A DNA stretch of 64,000 nucleotides from Flavobacteriaceae bacterium. Lineage in GTDB: Bacteria > Bacteroidota > Bacteroidia > Flavobacteriales > Flavobacteriaceae. Positions 1 through 8,417 of the stretch are shown here, one piece after another. The position numbers were made by a program, and so were the translations under genes. The notes beneath the pieces are model-generated. The model was not told the DNA's origin. It worked only from the letters and a program-made list of their open reading frames with translations, and searched no databases. Every line of letters starts with the position of its first letter. Within the stretch, counting starts at the first letter, position 1. Location: contig JAGYJF010000002.1 of assembly GCA_018402135.1 (NCBI GenBank), forward strand, positions 496,001-560,000, given 5' to 3'.

Positions 1-1045
1 ATTCACCATCAGGATCTTCTTTTTTTATAGCTCTAATGGCTGTTGGTGCGGTGAACATGACCTTGACTTTGTGTTCTGAAATCACGCGCCAAAAGGTTGA
101 AGCGTCTGGTGTTTTGATGGGTTTTCCTTCAAATAAAACGGTGGTGTTTCGGTTAATTAAAGGTGCGTAAACTATATAACTATGGCCTACAACCCAACCA
201 ACATCACTGGCAGCCCAAAAGACGTCGCTAGGTTCCATATTGTAAACATATTTCATTGAAAATTTAAGCGCCACAGCATAGCCACCAGAATCTCTTATGA
301 TGCCTTTAGGCTTGCCTGTGGTTCCAGATGTGTACAAAATATAAAGCGGATGCGTGGATGACACAACCACGGGACTAGCAGGTTTAGACCGACTTATCAA
401 TTCATTATAATCTACATCAACAGCTTGTAATTGTACATCTTTTAAAAATCCGCGTTGGTAAACCACCACACAATCGGGTTTATGGTCGGCCAATTTAATG
501 GCACTATCTACAAATGGTTTATAGGGAATAATTTTATCAACCTCAATGCCACTGGTGGCTGTTAAAATCAATTTAGGTTTACAATCGTCTATTCTTATCG
601 CCAATTCGTGCGGTGCAAAACCACCAAACACCACCGAATGAATAACGCCTAGTCGCGCACAAGCCAACATCGAGAAAACTGCTTGCGGTATCATGGGCAT
701 ATAAATAATGGCAGTATCGCCTTTTTCTAGACCAAGCGATTGGAGTCCGCCAGCTAATAGTTCTACTTCTTTTTTGAGTTGGTTGTAGGTGATAAATGTT
801 TTGGTATTGGTAACAGGCGAATCGTAAATTATGGCATTATGTTCGCCAAAGCCGTCTTCAATATGCTTGTCTATGCACAAATAACTGAGATTAAGTTCTC
901 CATCTTCAAACCAATTGTGATAGTTATGGTCGTCTCTTCCCAATGCTTTGGTTGGCGCTTTGTGCCAAGCCAACTGACTGGCCTGTTGCATCCAAAAAGT
1001 CTCTGGATTTTGAATGCTTTGGGTATAAAGTTGTTGGTAATTCAT
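1..1045 (-). CDS. prpE: Propionyl-CoA synthetase (AMP-forming), 3' end outside window
   Basis: Partial gene: the first 348 codons are present and the C-terminus lies beyond the left edge. It activates propionate (or a similar short acid) to its CoA thioester through an acyl-AMP intermediate in the cytoplasm. The translation contains the AMP-binding P-loop YTSGTTGKPKG, then DVGWVVGHSYIVYAPL and FTAPTAIRAIKKEDP. The last two resemble the PrpE/ACSS3 branch more than acetyl-CoA synthetase, which I infer from memory of the families. The start is an ATG giving MNYQQLYTQSIQNPETFW. It follows the response regulator by about 50 bp on the same strand, so it is probably the last gene of a carboxylate uptake and activation operon. 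An acetyl-CoA synthetase of broader specificity remains possible. Confidence 0.8.
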   Translation of the reverse strand, partial: MNYQQLYTQSIQNPETFWMQQASQLAWHKAPTKALGRDDHNYHNWFEDGELNLSYLCIDKHIEDGFGEHNAIIYDSPVTNTKTFITYNQLKKEVELLAGGLQSLGLEKGDTAIIYMPMIPQAVFSMLACARLGVIHSVVFGGFAPHELAIRIDDCKPKLILTATSGIEVDKIIPYKPFVDSAIKLADHKPDCVVVYQRGFLKDVQLQAVDVDYNELISRSKPASPVVVSSTHPLYILYTSGTTGKPKGIIRDSGGYAVALKFSMKYVYNMEPSDVFWAASDVGWVVGHSYIVYAPLINRNTTVLFEGKPIKTPDASTFWRVISEHKVKVMFTAPTAIRAIKKEDPDGE

Positions 1046-1096
1046 TTGTTTTATCTAAGACTGTGATTTAAGTTGAATGGTTGGGTTTTTTAATAT

Positions 1097-1462
1097 TTAC
1101 TGTAAAAGCTCCTGAATTTCAGCAACAACTCTTTTTACTGAAAATGGCTTGGTGAGATATTTATCAGCACCCAATGCAAGACCTTTTTCCATATCGGAGG
1201 CTCGGTTTTTGGCCGTTAAAAAAATCACTTTGGTGTGAGATAAATTATCTTTACTTTTAATGTATTCTAGTGTTTGATAGCCATCAATATTGGGCATCAT
1301 AATGTCTAGCAAAACGGCATCGGGCGTGTAAGTATCTAAAATTTGAATAGCTTCACTACCATCTCTAGCAATAAATACTTCAAAATCTAACTTTTTAAAA
1401 GTGTACTCAAGTGTCATCACAATGTTGGGTTCATCGTCTACAATTAAAATGCTCTTTTTCAT
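1097..1462 (-). CDS. Single-domain response regulator (REC only)
   Basis: A 121-residue receiver domain with no output domain. The acidic pocket is in ILIVDDEPN, the phospho-acceptor Asp is in AVLLDIMMP, and the conserved Lys is in YLTKPF. It starts 17 bp after the symporter-histidine kinase fusion on the same strand, so it is the obvious phosphorylation partner of that kinase. With no DNA-binding domain, it must act through protein contact, as a phosphate sink, or by passing the signal to a regulator encoded elsewhere. The family assignment is firm; the partnership is inferred from adjacency. Confidence 0.93.
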   Translation of the reverse strand: MKKSILIVDDEPNIVMTLEYTFKKLDFEVFIARDGSEAIQILDTYTPDAVLLDIMMPNIDGYQTLEYIKSKDNLSHTKVIFLTAKNRASDMEKGLALGADKYLTKPFSVKRVVAEIQELLQ

Positions 1463-1478
1463 CGATTCAATTTTTATA

Positions 1479-4172
1479 TTATTTCACAAAAGGCAAAGTG
1501 AAACTGAAGGTTGCTCCGCTTTTCGCATTGTTTTCAATCCATATTTTACCACCGTGATTGTCTATGATTTGTTTTGAAATGGCTAATCCTAATCCACTTC
1601 CTTGTGGCTTTTTGATGTTTTGATTTTTAGATTGGTAAAACTTATCAAACACATAAGGCAAGTCTTCTGTGGGGATCCCTTTTCCGTTATCGCTTACTTG
1701 CACTTCTAAATAACCATTATCGTATTTGTATTGCACATAAATATTGCCCTTACCAGGCTCGGTGAATTTTAAAGCATTCGAAATTAAATTGGTGAGTACT
1801 TGTAGAATGCGGTCTTCGTCATATTTTAAATAGTAATCACTTTTATTGGTGCTCCAAAGTTTGATATTTTTGTTAGCGGCCAGCTGAGTTAAGCTATCCG
1901 AGGCTTTTTCAATAGTCTCTCTAATATTATGTCTGCCAAGATTGAGGTCTGATCTGCCCGTTGATAATTTTTCAAAATCTAAAATATTGTGAATAAGTCT
2001 CGACAGGCGGTCTGAATCGTTCAACATATTCTCCAAAAAGCGCTGTCTTAATTCTTTGGGCATGTCATCGTCATCATCTAATAAAACTTCGGTGGCAGCT
2101 CTGATACCGGTAATTGGCGTTTTAAGTTCGTGTGCTACGGTATCGAGAAATTCATCTTTTTGTTGGTCTTTTTGAACCAATTCCTGGTTGGCAAATTTCA
2201 GCTGATTGCTAATTAGTAATAACTCGGTAGATTTATCTTTTAACAACTTATTATTTGCGATGGTTTCCTTAGATTCCTCTAAAATTTTTAGCACTTCCAC
2301 CAAGCTCACTTCTTCCTCTTTAACCACACTGGCTATTAATATTTTGGCCGAAGCACTACCAATACTGCCAGTAAGCAGTTTTTCAGAAAAATTGATGAGT
2401 CTTGCATCGGCCATTTGGGTGTCTTGTGGTAAATCGTATTTGGTGAAAAATAGGCGCAAGGCTCTTTCGGTACGTTCATCACCTAAAAACTTTTGCAACA
2501 CATTTTTGATATCGGTCACGTAAGCTTCGCCTTTCCAAACCAGTGCATTGTCTTGAAGTTTACTGTAATTTCGGCTGTCTACAAACATTTCTGCGTAGTT
2601 ACGTTCGCGGTAATTTCCTTTTGAGGTTAGGGATAAAACGAGGTAACAAAATACATTCACTAACATACTCCAGAAAAACGCATGGGCAGGGACACTTAAA
2701 TAGTCAACACCTAAAAAAGCATGTGGTTTTAAATGGCTCAAACCAAATAAACCTTCGTTCACAAAAAAGCTAGAACCAGCAACGGCTTCTATACTTAAAG
2801 GAATAATTAAGGTATAAAAACTTACTGCCAATCCGGCTAAAATCCCAATAATTGCAGCTTTTGATGAGCCGCGATTCCAAAATAATCCGATAAAAAAAGA
2901 TGGCGCTAATTGCGAAATAATTACGAACGCAATCAAACCAATAGAATATAACGAAGAATAAAACGATAAATTCACATAAAACACATAGGCTAAAATAATG
3001 ATGAAAAATATCGAGATACGTCTGATGTTTTTGATGTATCGAGCGTTGCGTTCGGGGTGGTTTAACAAGAATTTATCCAGAAAACCATAAGGAATAATCA
3101 GGTTATTAGACACCATGGTAGACAAGGCTAAAGTAGACACTACCACCATTGAAATCACTGCCGAAAAACCACCTAAAAACACTAAAAGTGCCAAAAAATT
3201 ATTGCCATTTTGAAGCGGTAATAAGAGTGCGTAATACTCGGCGACATCTGGATTTCCAATAGACAGATTTCCAGCCCATGCAATGTAAATTACGAAAACA
3301 TTAAACAGTAATAAGTACAGCGGAAACATCCAAATGGCCTGTTTTAAATGCTTTTCTCTTACATTTTCAACTACTGAAATTTGAAACTGTCTCGGTAATA
3401 AAAAAATGGCCATAAAAGACAACAATATGGTATAAAGCCAGCTAAAACCATTTTCAAAACCATTAAAACTGTAAAGGGATTTAAAATTTTCGGTTTGGCT
3501 CATTTTATCAAAAATATCGCTGGTACCATCAAATAAAAAATAAGTAACGTAAACCCCAATAACTAAAAAAAACACGAGCTTTAATACTGATTCGAATGCT
3601 ACCGAAACTACAATACCTTTATGTTTCTCGGAAGCATCAGTAGTTTGGGTTCCGAAGAATGCTGCGAATACCGCTAATAAAACCGCAATATAAAACGTAG
3701 AATCATCAAAAATTGAAGTGGCAACATAATTGTTTTCTAATGATAAAATTTGAAAAGTTTCAGAAACCGCCTTAAGTTGAAGTGAAATATAGGGCACAAT
3801 CCCTAACAAACACAACACCGTTACCAAGGCGCCTAAAAACCGATTGTTGCCATAACGCAGTGAAATAAAGTCGGCAATTGAACTGATTTTATGCTGTTTT
3901 GAAATGCGGATAATTTTTCTGAGAATTACAATCCATAGCGGTGCGGCTATGACCGGACCGAGGTAAATTGGCAAAAAATCAATCCCCGAATTAGCAGCAA
4001 TACCAACACTACCATAATAAGTCCATGCAGTACAAAAAACTGCCAACGACAAGGTATAAACCACCGAATTGTTAACCCATTTACTTTTGGCGTGTTTCTC
4101 TGCTATAAAAGCAATAAAAAACAACAATGCTAGGTAAATAATAATGATGCCAATTATAAAATAGTTACTCAT
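1479..4172 (-). CDS. Sodium:solute symporter-histidine kinase fusion sensor
   Basis: An 897-residue membrane sensor of the CbrA type. Residues about 1-530 form a sodium:solute symporter (SSS) domain with some 13 hydrophobic segments. About 540-640 is a soluble linker that resembles the STAC region of such sensors. A coiled coil follows, then a HisKA domain with phospho-His in HELKTPITGIRA and a HATPase domain with QVLTNLISNALKF, DNGKGI and GSGLGLAIS. It probably couples binding or transport of a small carboxylate or amino acid to autophosphorylation. Its 5' end overlaps the small membrane protein gene by 8 bp, and the receiver gene follows closely. The substrate cannot be read from the sequence; the acyl-CoA synthetase and separate symporter nearby suggest acetate or propionate. 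Confidence 0.93.
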   Translation of the reverse strand: MSNYFIIGIIIIYLALLFFIAFIAEKHAKSKWVNNSVVYTLSLAVFCTAWTYYGSVGIAANSGIDFLPIYLGPVIAAPLWIVILRKIIRISKQHKISSIADFISLRYGNNRFLGALVTVLCLLGIVPYISLQLKAVSETFQILSLENNYVATSIFDDSTFYIAVLLAVFAAFFGTQTTDASEKHKGIVVSVAFESVLKLVFFLVIGVYVTYFLFDGTSDIFDKMSQTENFKSLYSFNGFENGFSWLYTILLSFMAIFLLPRQFQISVVENVREKHLKQAIWMFPLYLLLFNVFVIYIAWAGNLSIGNPDVAEYYALLLPLQNGNNFLALLVFLGGFSAVISMVVVSTLALSTMVSNNLIIPYGFLDKFLLNHPERNARYIKNIRRISIFFIIILAYVFYVNLSFYSSLYSIGLIAFVIISQLAPSFFIGLFWNRGSSKAAIIGILAGLAVSFYTLIIPLSIEAVAGSSFFVNEGLFGLSHLKPHAFLGVDYLSVPAHAFFWSMLVNVFCYLVLSLTSKGNYRERNYAEMFVDSRNYSKLQDNALVWKGEAYVTDIKNVLQKFLGDERTERALRLFFTKYDLPQDTQMADARLINFSEKLLTGSIGSASAKILIASVVKEEEVSLVEVLKILEESKETIANNKLLKDKSTELLLISNQLKFANQELVQKDQQKDEFLDTVAHELKTPITGIRAATEVLLDDDDDMPKELRQRFLENMLNDSDRLSRLIHNILDFEKLSTGRSDLNLGRHNIRETIEKASDSLTQLAANKNIKLWSTNKSDYYLKYDEDRILQVLTNLISNALKFTEPGKGNIYVQYKYDNGYLEVQVSDNGKGIPTEDLPYVFDKFYQSKNQNIKKPQGSGLGLAISKQIIDNHGGKIWIENNAKSGATFSFTLPFVK

Positions 4173-4359
4173 AATGTCTGTTTAAAATGATATATGAGAT
4201 AACAATGGCCAGCAACCAAATAAAGAAAATAAAGGCGTACAAAACGGGAATACCAAAAATAGCAGTGTCTATATCGAAAATATAAACCATAGGTATATTA
4301 AACGCTACTAAGAGCGCGAATGACAGAATGACCAGTTTTTGTTCGTGACGTTTTTTCAA
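4165..4359 (-). CDS. Small two-helix membrane protein upstream of the sensor kinase
   Basis: A short hydrophobic protein with two membrane segments (VILSFALLVAFNIPMVYIF and IFFIWLLAIVISYIIL) after a basic N-terminus KKRHEQK. The longest frame would begin at an ATG at 4404, but that codon lies in the loop of a terminator hairpin. The TTG at 4359 (KLKKRHEQK region, about 64 residues) is therefore a better start. It overlaps the start of the symporter-kinase gene by 8 bp, which suggests translational coupling. I do not recognise a named family; similar small proteins sit beside SSS-type transporters. A role as accessory subunit of the sensor is inference. Confidence 0.7.
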   Translation of the reverse strand: MKKRHEQKLVILSFALLVAFNIPMVYIFDIDTAIFGIPVLYAFIFFIWLLAIVISYIILNRHYE

Positions 4360-4385
4360 TTTTACAGACCTGTCTTTAAAAATAA

Positions 4386-4416
4386 GAAAAAAACAGTACC
4401 GCATAAAGCGATACTG
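4386..4416 (-). terminator. Intrinsic terminator after the symporter gene
   Basis: Read on the minus strand: a 9-bp stem, CAGTATCGC/GCGGTACTG with one G-T pair, a 5-nt loop, then a run of T. It lies 17 bp after the stop codon of the large symporter subunit. It separates the transporter genes from the sensor genes, so the latter depend on read-through or another promoter. Confidence 0.8.
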
Positions 4417-4432
4417 CTTTTATAATTTGATA

Positions 4433-6145
4433 TTAATGATCTTGTGCTTCGCCAGCACCAGAAGGGATTCTGATATTTTCTACAATTTCCTGAACGTGTT
4501 CAGGTGGTTCTTTTGTGAATGACTTCACTGTTAAGGCCACAGCAAAATTAACAAGCATGGCGATTGAACCAAAACCTTCAGGCGAGATTCCAAACCACCA
4601 GCTATCTTTCAGTCCGTCAACAGCGGCTTTTCCACCGTCAAAAATTCCGAATTTAAACTTCAGCATATAAAACAACATCACCAGCAAGCCCACTACCATC
4701 CCTGCAATAGCGCCTTCCTTATTCATTTTCTTATAAAATATTCCTAAAATAATCGCAGGAAAAAATGAAGCAGCTGCCAAACCAAAGGCTAAAGCTACTA
4801 CGGCAGCGACAAATCCCGGCGGATTGACACCAAAATAACCAGCAATAACAACAGCTACGGTAGCTGAAATTCTTGCGGCCCACAACTCTCCTTTTTCTGA
4901 AATATCGGGCTTGATCATTTTTTTGATTAAATCGTGTGATACAGAAGATGAAATTACCAATAACAATCCAGCTGCAGTTGATAAAGCCGCTGCTAGACCT
5001 CCAGCCGCCAATAAAGCAATCACCCAGTTTGGTAAATTGGCAATTTCGGGATTGGCGAGTACCATTATATCATTATCTATGGTTAATTCATTGGTAGCCT
5101 TGTCGGCTACATACTGAATTTTACCATCTGCATTTTTGTCATCAAACACGAGCAATCCTGTTTCTTCCCACTTTGAAAACCACTCTGGCATATTGGCGTA
5201 TTCTTCATTGCTAACCGTTTCAATTAAATTAGTTCTGGCAAAAACAGCAATGGCTGGTGCAGTTGTGTAAAGTATGGCAATAAATAATAAGGCTAATCCA
5301 GCCGACTTCCGTGCATCCTTCACCCTTTTAACTGTAAAGAATCGTACAATCACGTGCGGTAATCCAGCGGTGCCGACCATTAAAGCTAAGGTTATGGCCA
5401 CTACATCAATCATTGATTTGGTGCCACTTGTGTATTCAGCAAAACCAAGCTCCGTTGATAATCCATTTAATTTATCTAATAAATAGGTACCTGAACCATC
5501 GGCTAAAGTACCACCCATTCCTAATTGTGGAATTGGATTGCCTGTCATTTGGATAGAGATAAAAATAGCGGGTACCATAAAGGCAAAAATCAATACACAA
5601 TACTGTGCTACTTGGGTATAGGTAATGCCCTTCATTCCACCTAAAACGGCGTAAAATAAAACGATGACCATACCAATAATCACACCCGTATTTATATCAA
5701 CTTCTAGAAACCTTGAAAATACAACGCCAACACCACGCATTTGTCCTGCCACGTAAGTAAACGATACGATGAGTGCGCAAATGACTGCTACAGACCTAGC
5801 CGTATCAGAATAATAACGGTCGCCAATAAAATCGGGAACGGTAAATTTTCCAAATTTCCTTAAATAAGGTGCTAGTAAAAGAGCTAAAAGCACATAGCCA
5901 CCAGTCCAGCCCATGAGGTAAACTGTACCGTCATAACCCATAAATGAAATAAGTCCAGCCATTGAGATAAAAGATGCGGCGCTCATCCAATCGGCTGCCG
6001 TAGCCATACCGTTGGCTAATGGTGAAACGCCACCACCTGCAACGTAAAATTCTTTTGTAGAGCCGGCACGCGACCAAATAGCGATGGCTATGTAGATGGT
6101 AAAAGTAATACCAACTATAATGTATGTCCAGATTTGTACTGTCAT
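4433..6145 (-). CDS. Sodium:solute symporter, large subunit (VC_2705-type SSS family)
   Basis: A 570-residue inner-membrane protein of the solute:sodium symporter family with about 13 membrane helices. The N-terminus WTYIIVGITFTIYIAIAIW is followed by the SSS-type segment STKEFYVAGGGVSPLANG. It contains a hydrophilic insertion around residues 305-365. It is preceded by a DUF4212 small subunit, and that pairing defines the VC_2705-like two-subunit subfamily associated with acetate and other short carboxylates. An ActP-like transporter is the nearest functional description. Upstream are the small subunit and a porin, and downstream, past a terminator, the sensor module and prpE. The substrate is inferred. 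Confidence 0.9.
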   Translation of the reverse strand: MTVQIWTYIIVGITFTIYIAIAIWSRAGSTKEFYVAGGGVSPLANGMATAADWMSAASFISMAGLISFMGYDGTVYLMGWTGGYVLLALLLAPYLRKFGKFTVPDFIGDRYYSDTARSVAVICALIVSFTYVAGQMRGVGVVFSRFLEVDINTGVIIGMVIVLFYAVLGGMKGITYTQVAQYCVLIFAFMVPAIFISIQMTGNPIPQLGMGGTLADGSGTYLLDKLNGLSTELGFAEYTSGTKSMIDVVAITLALMVGTAGLPHVIVRFFTVKRVKDARKSAGLALLFIAILYTTAPAIAVFARTNLIETVSNEEYANMPEWFSKWEETGLLVFDDKNADGKIQYVADKATNELTIDNDIMVLANPEIANLPNWVIALLAAGGLAAALSTAAGLLLVISSSVSHDLIKKMIKPDISEKGELWAARISATVAVVIAGYFGVNPPGFVAAVVALAFGLAAASFFPAIILGIFYKKMNKEGAIAGMVVGLLVMLFYMLKFKFGIFDGGKAAVDGLKDSWWFGISPEGFGSIAMLVNFAVALTVKSFTKEPPEHVQEIVENIRIPSGAGEAQDH

Positions 6146-6167
6146 TGTTTTAAGTTTTAGTGGTTAG

Positions 6168-6428
6168 TTATTCGTTAAAGCCAAATTTTTTATCCAGCTT
6201 ATTCATAAGTCTCACATAAACAAAAATGAGAATGACAAATACGTAGATGGAACCTTGTTGTGCAAACCAGAATCCTAGTGGAAATCCACCGATTTTAATG
6301 GCGTTTAGAGCATCTTTAAAAAAGATACCAGCACCGTAAGAAACGGCGAACCAAATGGACAACAAAATTACCAAATATTTCAGGTTTTGCTTCCAATATG
6401 CAGTAGCGTGTTTTTGTTTTTCAGACAT
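6168..6428 (-). CDS. DUF4212 symporter small subunit
   Basis: An 86-residue protein with two membrane helices (LVILLSIWFAVSYGAGIFF and YVFVILIFVYVRLM) and the motifs YWKQNLKY and GFPLGFWFAQQGS that characterise DUF4212, the putative small subunit of sodium:solute symporters. It ends 22 bp before the large subunit gene, in the usual order. It presumably assembles with that subunit in the inner membrane. Confidence 0.92.
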   Translation of the reverse strand: MSEKQKHATAYWKQNLKYLVILLSIWFAVSYGAGIFFKDALNAIKIGGFPLGFWFAQQGSIYVFVILIFVYVRLMNKLDKKFGFNE

Positions 6429-6448
6429 AATAATTAATTGATTAGTGG

Positions 6449-7822
6449 TTATAAATATATTTGTAGTTGAAGGATAAATTCTCCTTTAGAAGTTTTGTCA
6501 TTGTTGTTTAAAACCAAAGGTCTTGATGAGTATTGAGTGGTTATTTTAGCGTGGTGACCATCGATAAAGAAATTGGCGCCAATATCAAAATTACTTATAT
6601 TGGTGTCTAAAGCTTCAAAATCTTTATAGGTATAGGCAGCAAAGGGTTGAATGCGTAGTTTAGGTTTTTCGGCCTGATGTGGCAATAAGATTCCAGCTTG
6701 GGTGTAGAAAATATTTCCTGTGCCAATGGTTGGCTGCGCATTGCCAGCTCCTGCAAGAGCTCTAGCACCGGTAAAATTTGGATCGGCCACACCAATATTC
6801 ATGATACCCACATTGCGAAGGTAATTGGGACCAAAATCGTAACTATAAAAAGCGCCATAAGCAGTTATGGCCATTTTATTTTCTTTTTTACCAATTGGCA
6901 TATCTAAAAATACATCGCCTGCAAATAAATTTATATTGTGATTTTCTACAACACTATTTACAGAAGTTTGTGTTGAATTTGGACCATTATAAAATCCGGC
7001 CCCAATGTTGAACACCTTTTTTGTGCCTAAATAAGTACCAACTTTATAAGGAAGAAAGTTAGACTCGCTATCTAGAAACTGGTATTCAAAATATCCAGCA
7101 GTAGACCATTCGGGATTACCATTATTATCAACAGCTCTTGCCAAATCGGCATTGGATGCGTCAATTGGTTGCAAATTTGTAGCATAAGGTTTATTAAAAC
7201 TCATTCTGTACTCAAACTTACCGTACTTTCCTTTAGCAAATAATCCTACCTGTCTGGCAAATTGGTCGGACGCTTCAATTAACGGCCAGTTAAAAATAGG
7301 CGCGTCAATGGCTAAAAAATTCAAGGTAGAACCCATGGTCATGCGCGATAAACCCATATAGTAATGAAGTCCGGCTCCAACTGTTAAACTAAACTTTTTT
7401 TCAGCTTGAGGTAAAATAATGGCATACTCATTCCAAGCATCGTGAAAGAATAACCCAGGTTTTTTGCCAGCACCATTACCTCCAGTACCACCACCGCCGG
7501 CCACACCGCCATTAATAAAAGATTGATTATTGATACCAACATGCGTTACAATAAGGTATCTTGGTGAAATTTGTGCGTATGCCAAAATACGCAGTCTTCG
7601 GTTACCGATATCCGTTGTGCTACTAGTAGGCTCATCTGCAACCATGGTTCCTGGATTCATTTCGGTTGAACGCATCCAGATTTGATTCCATAAAATAAAA
7701 CGCAAATTTTTGGAGCCATCGTCGTTTAAATTAATTTTTAAACCACTACCGTAATCCATTGAACCCTGTGCTAAAGAACTAGCTGAAATAAGAAGACAAA
7801 AAACAATAAAAATAATTCTCAT
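6449..7822 (-). CDS. Outer-membrane porin-like beta-barrel protein
   Basis: A 457-residue protein with a signal peptide ending near SSLAQG and alternating beta-strand patterns throughout. It ends in an amphipathic strand, EFILQLQIYL, typical of outer-membrane barrels. Residues about 110-125 are a glycine-rich loop. It looks like the Bacteroidota porins annotated simply as 'porin' or phosphate-selective-like. As first gene of the carboxylate transporter group, 20 bp before DUF4212, it probably lets the small substrate cross the outer membrane. The specific substrate is not readable. Confidence 0.8.
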   Translation of the reverse strand: MRIIFIVFCLLISASSLAQGSMDYGSGLKINLNDDGSKNLRFILWNQIWMRSTEMNPGTMVADEPTSSTTDIGNRRLRILAYAQISPRYLIVTHVGINNQSFINGGVAGGGGTGGNGAGKKPGLFFHDAWNEYAIILPQAEKKFSLTVGAGLHYYMGLSRMTMGSTLNFLAIDAPIFNWPLIEASDQFARQVGLFAKGKYGKFEYRMSFNKPYATNLQPIDASNADLARAVDNNGNPEWSTAGYFEYQFLDSESNFLPYKVGTYLGTKKVFNIGAGFYNGPNSTQTSVNSVVENHNINLFAGDVFLDMPIGKKENKMAITAYGAFYSYDFGPNYLRNVGIMNIGVADPNFTGARALAGAGNAQPTIGTGNIFYTQAGILLPHQAEKPKLRIQPFAAYTYKDFEALDTNISNFDIGANFFIDGHHAKITTQYSSRPLVLNNNDKTSKGEFILQLQIYL

Positions 7823-7914
7823 ATAAATACAATTTGTTGGTTAGGTTAGTGCCAAATTGTACATTTTTACTCATGAGATAAAATTCAATATATATTTTTG
7901 TTAATTTTTTATAG

Positions 7915-8334
7915 TTAATCCTTAAATCGCTCCCATTTTATGAGCATAAATTTATCACCAAGTTCAGTCACTAAAGTACCTGCACCCGATAAATTTGATT
8001 TTTGAGAAAAATATTTTGACAATTCTTCATGATTAAGAATTTTGTAAGTTGGATGGTAATTGGTATGCTGAGGTCTTTTTATATTATACTTCTTAACCCA
8101 ATTTAAAACAGATACATGAGAAATGCCTAAAATACGTTCAATCTCTCTATAAGTCAGGCCTTCTAAATACAGTTGCAAGGCTTTATTAACATAATAATTA
8201 TCAATTGATTTGCCTAACTTATTAACGGTGAAAAAGTAGCTGCAGTCTTTACATTTATAGCGCTGTCTGTCGTTAATAATACCACTCTTAACATACCGCT
8301 CAGAACTGCAATTTGGACATTGTTCAATTACCAT
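7915..8334 (-). CDS. Orphan InsA-like zinc-ribbon/HTH protein
   Basis: 139 residues. The N-terminus has a four-cysteine zinc ribbon (CPNC near residue 6 and CKDC near residue 33, linked by RYVKSGIINDRQRYKC), like the InsA/IS1 transposase N-terminal domain. A helix-turn-helix follows (TYREIERILGISHVSVLNWVKKY), then about 50 residues with no clear match. No InsB catalytic partner, DDE motif or terminal inverted repeat lies nearby, so this is not a complete IS element. It could be a domesticated DNA-binding regulator or a relic; an intact frame and its own upstream direct repeats favour a functional regulator. Confidence 0.75.
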   Translation of the reverse strand: MVIEQCPNCSSERYVKSGIINDRQRYKCKDCSYFFTVNKLGKSIDNYYVNKALQLYLEGLTYREIERILGISHVSVLNWVKKYNIKRPQHTNYHPTYKILNHEELSKYFSQKSNLSGAGTLVTELGDKFMLIKWERFKD

Positions 8335-8341
8335 ATATATA

Positions 8342-8378
8342 AATTTAGCATAAATATATTAATTTAGCAATATATATA
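8342..8378. promoter_or_regulatory. Direct repeats upstream of the zinc-ribbon/HTH gene
   Basis: Two copies of AATTTAGCA followed by an AT-rich A(T)ATAT stretch, with a 19-bp period, lie a few bases upstream of the start codon. The spacing of about two helical turns fits tandem binding by a small HTH protein. Autoregulation is an inference; the AT-richness of the region weakens it. Confidence 0.35.
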
Positions 8379-8417
8379 CAAATTCACTTATATTGTTTGA
8401 TAAGAATTTAATTCTTC

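Noticed and set aside
779-1066. Plus-strand frame at the left edge
   Set aside because: It is antisense to the propionyl-CoA synthetase gene, whose strongly conserved motifs show the minus strand is coding.
7915-8334. Complete insertion sequence
   Set aside because: No catalytic transposase gene, terminal inverted repeats or target duplications around the InsA-like gene.
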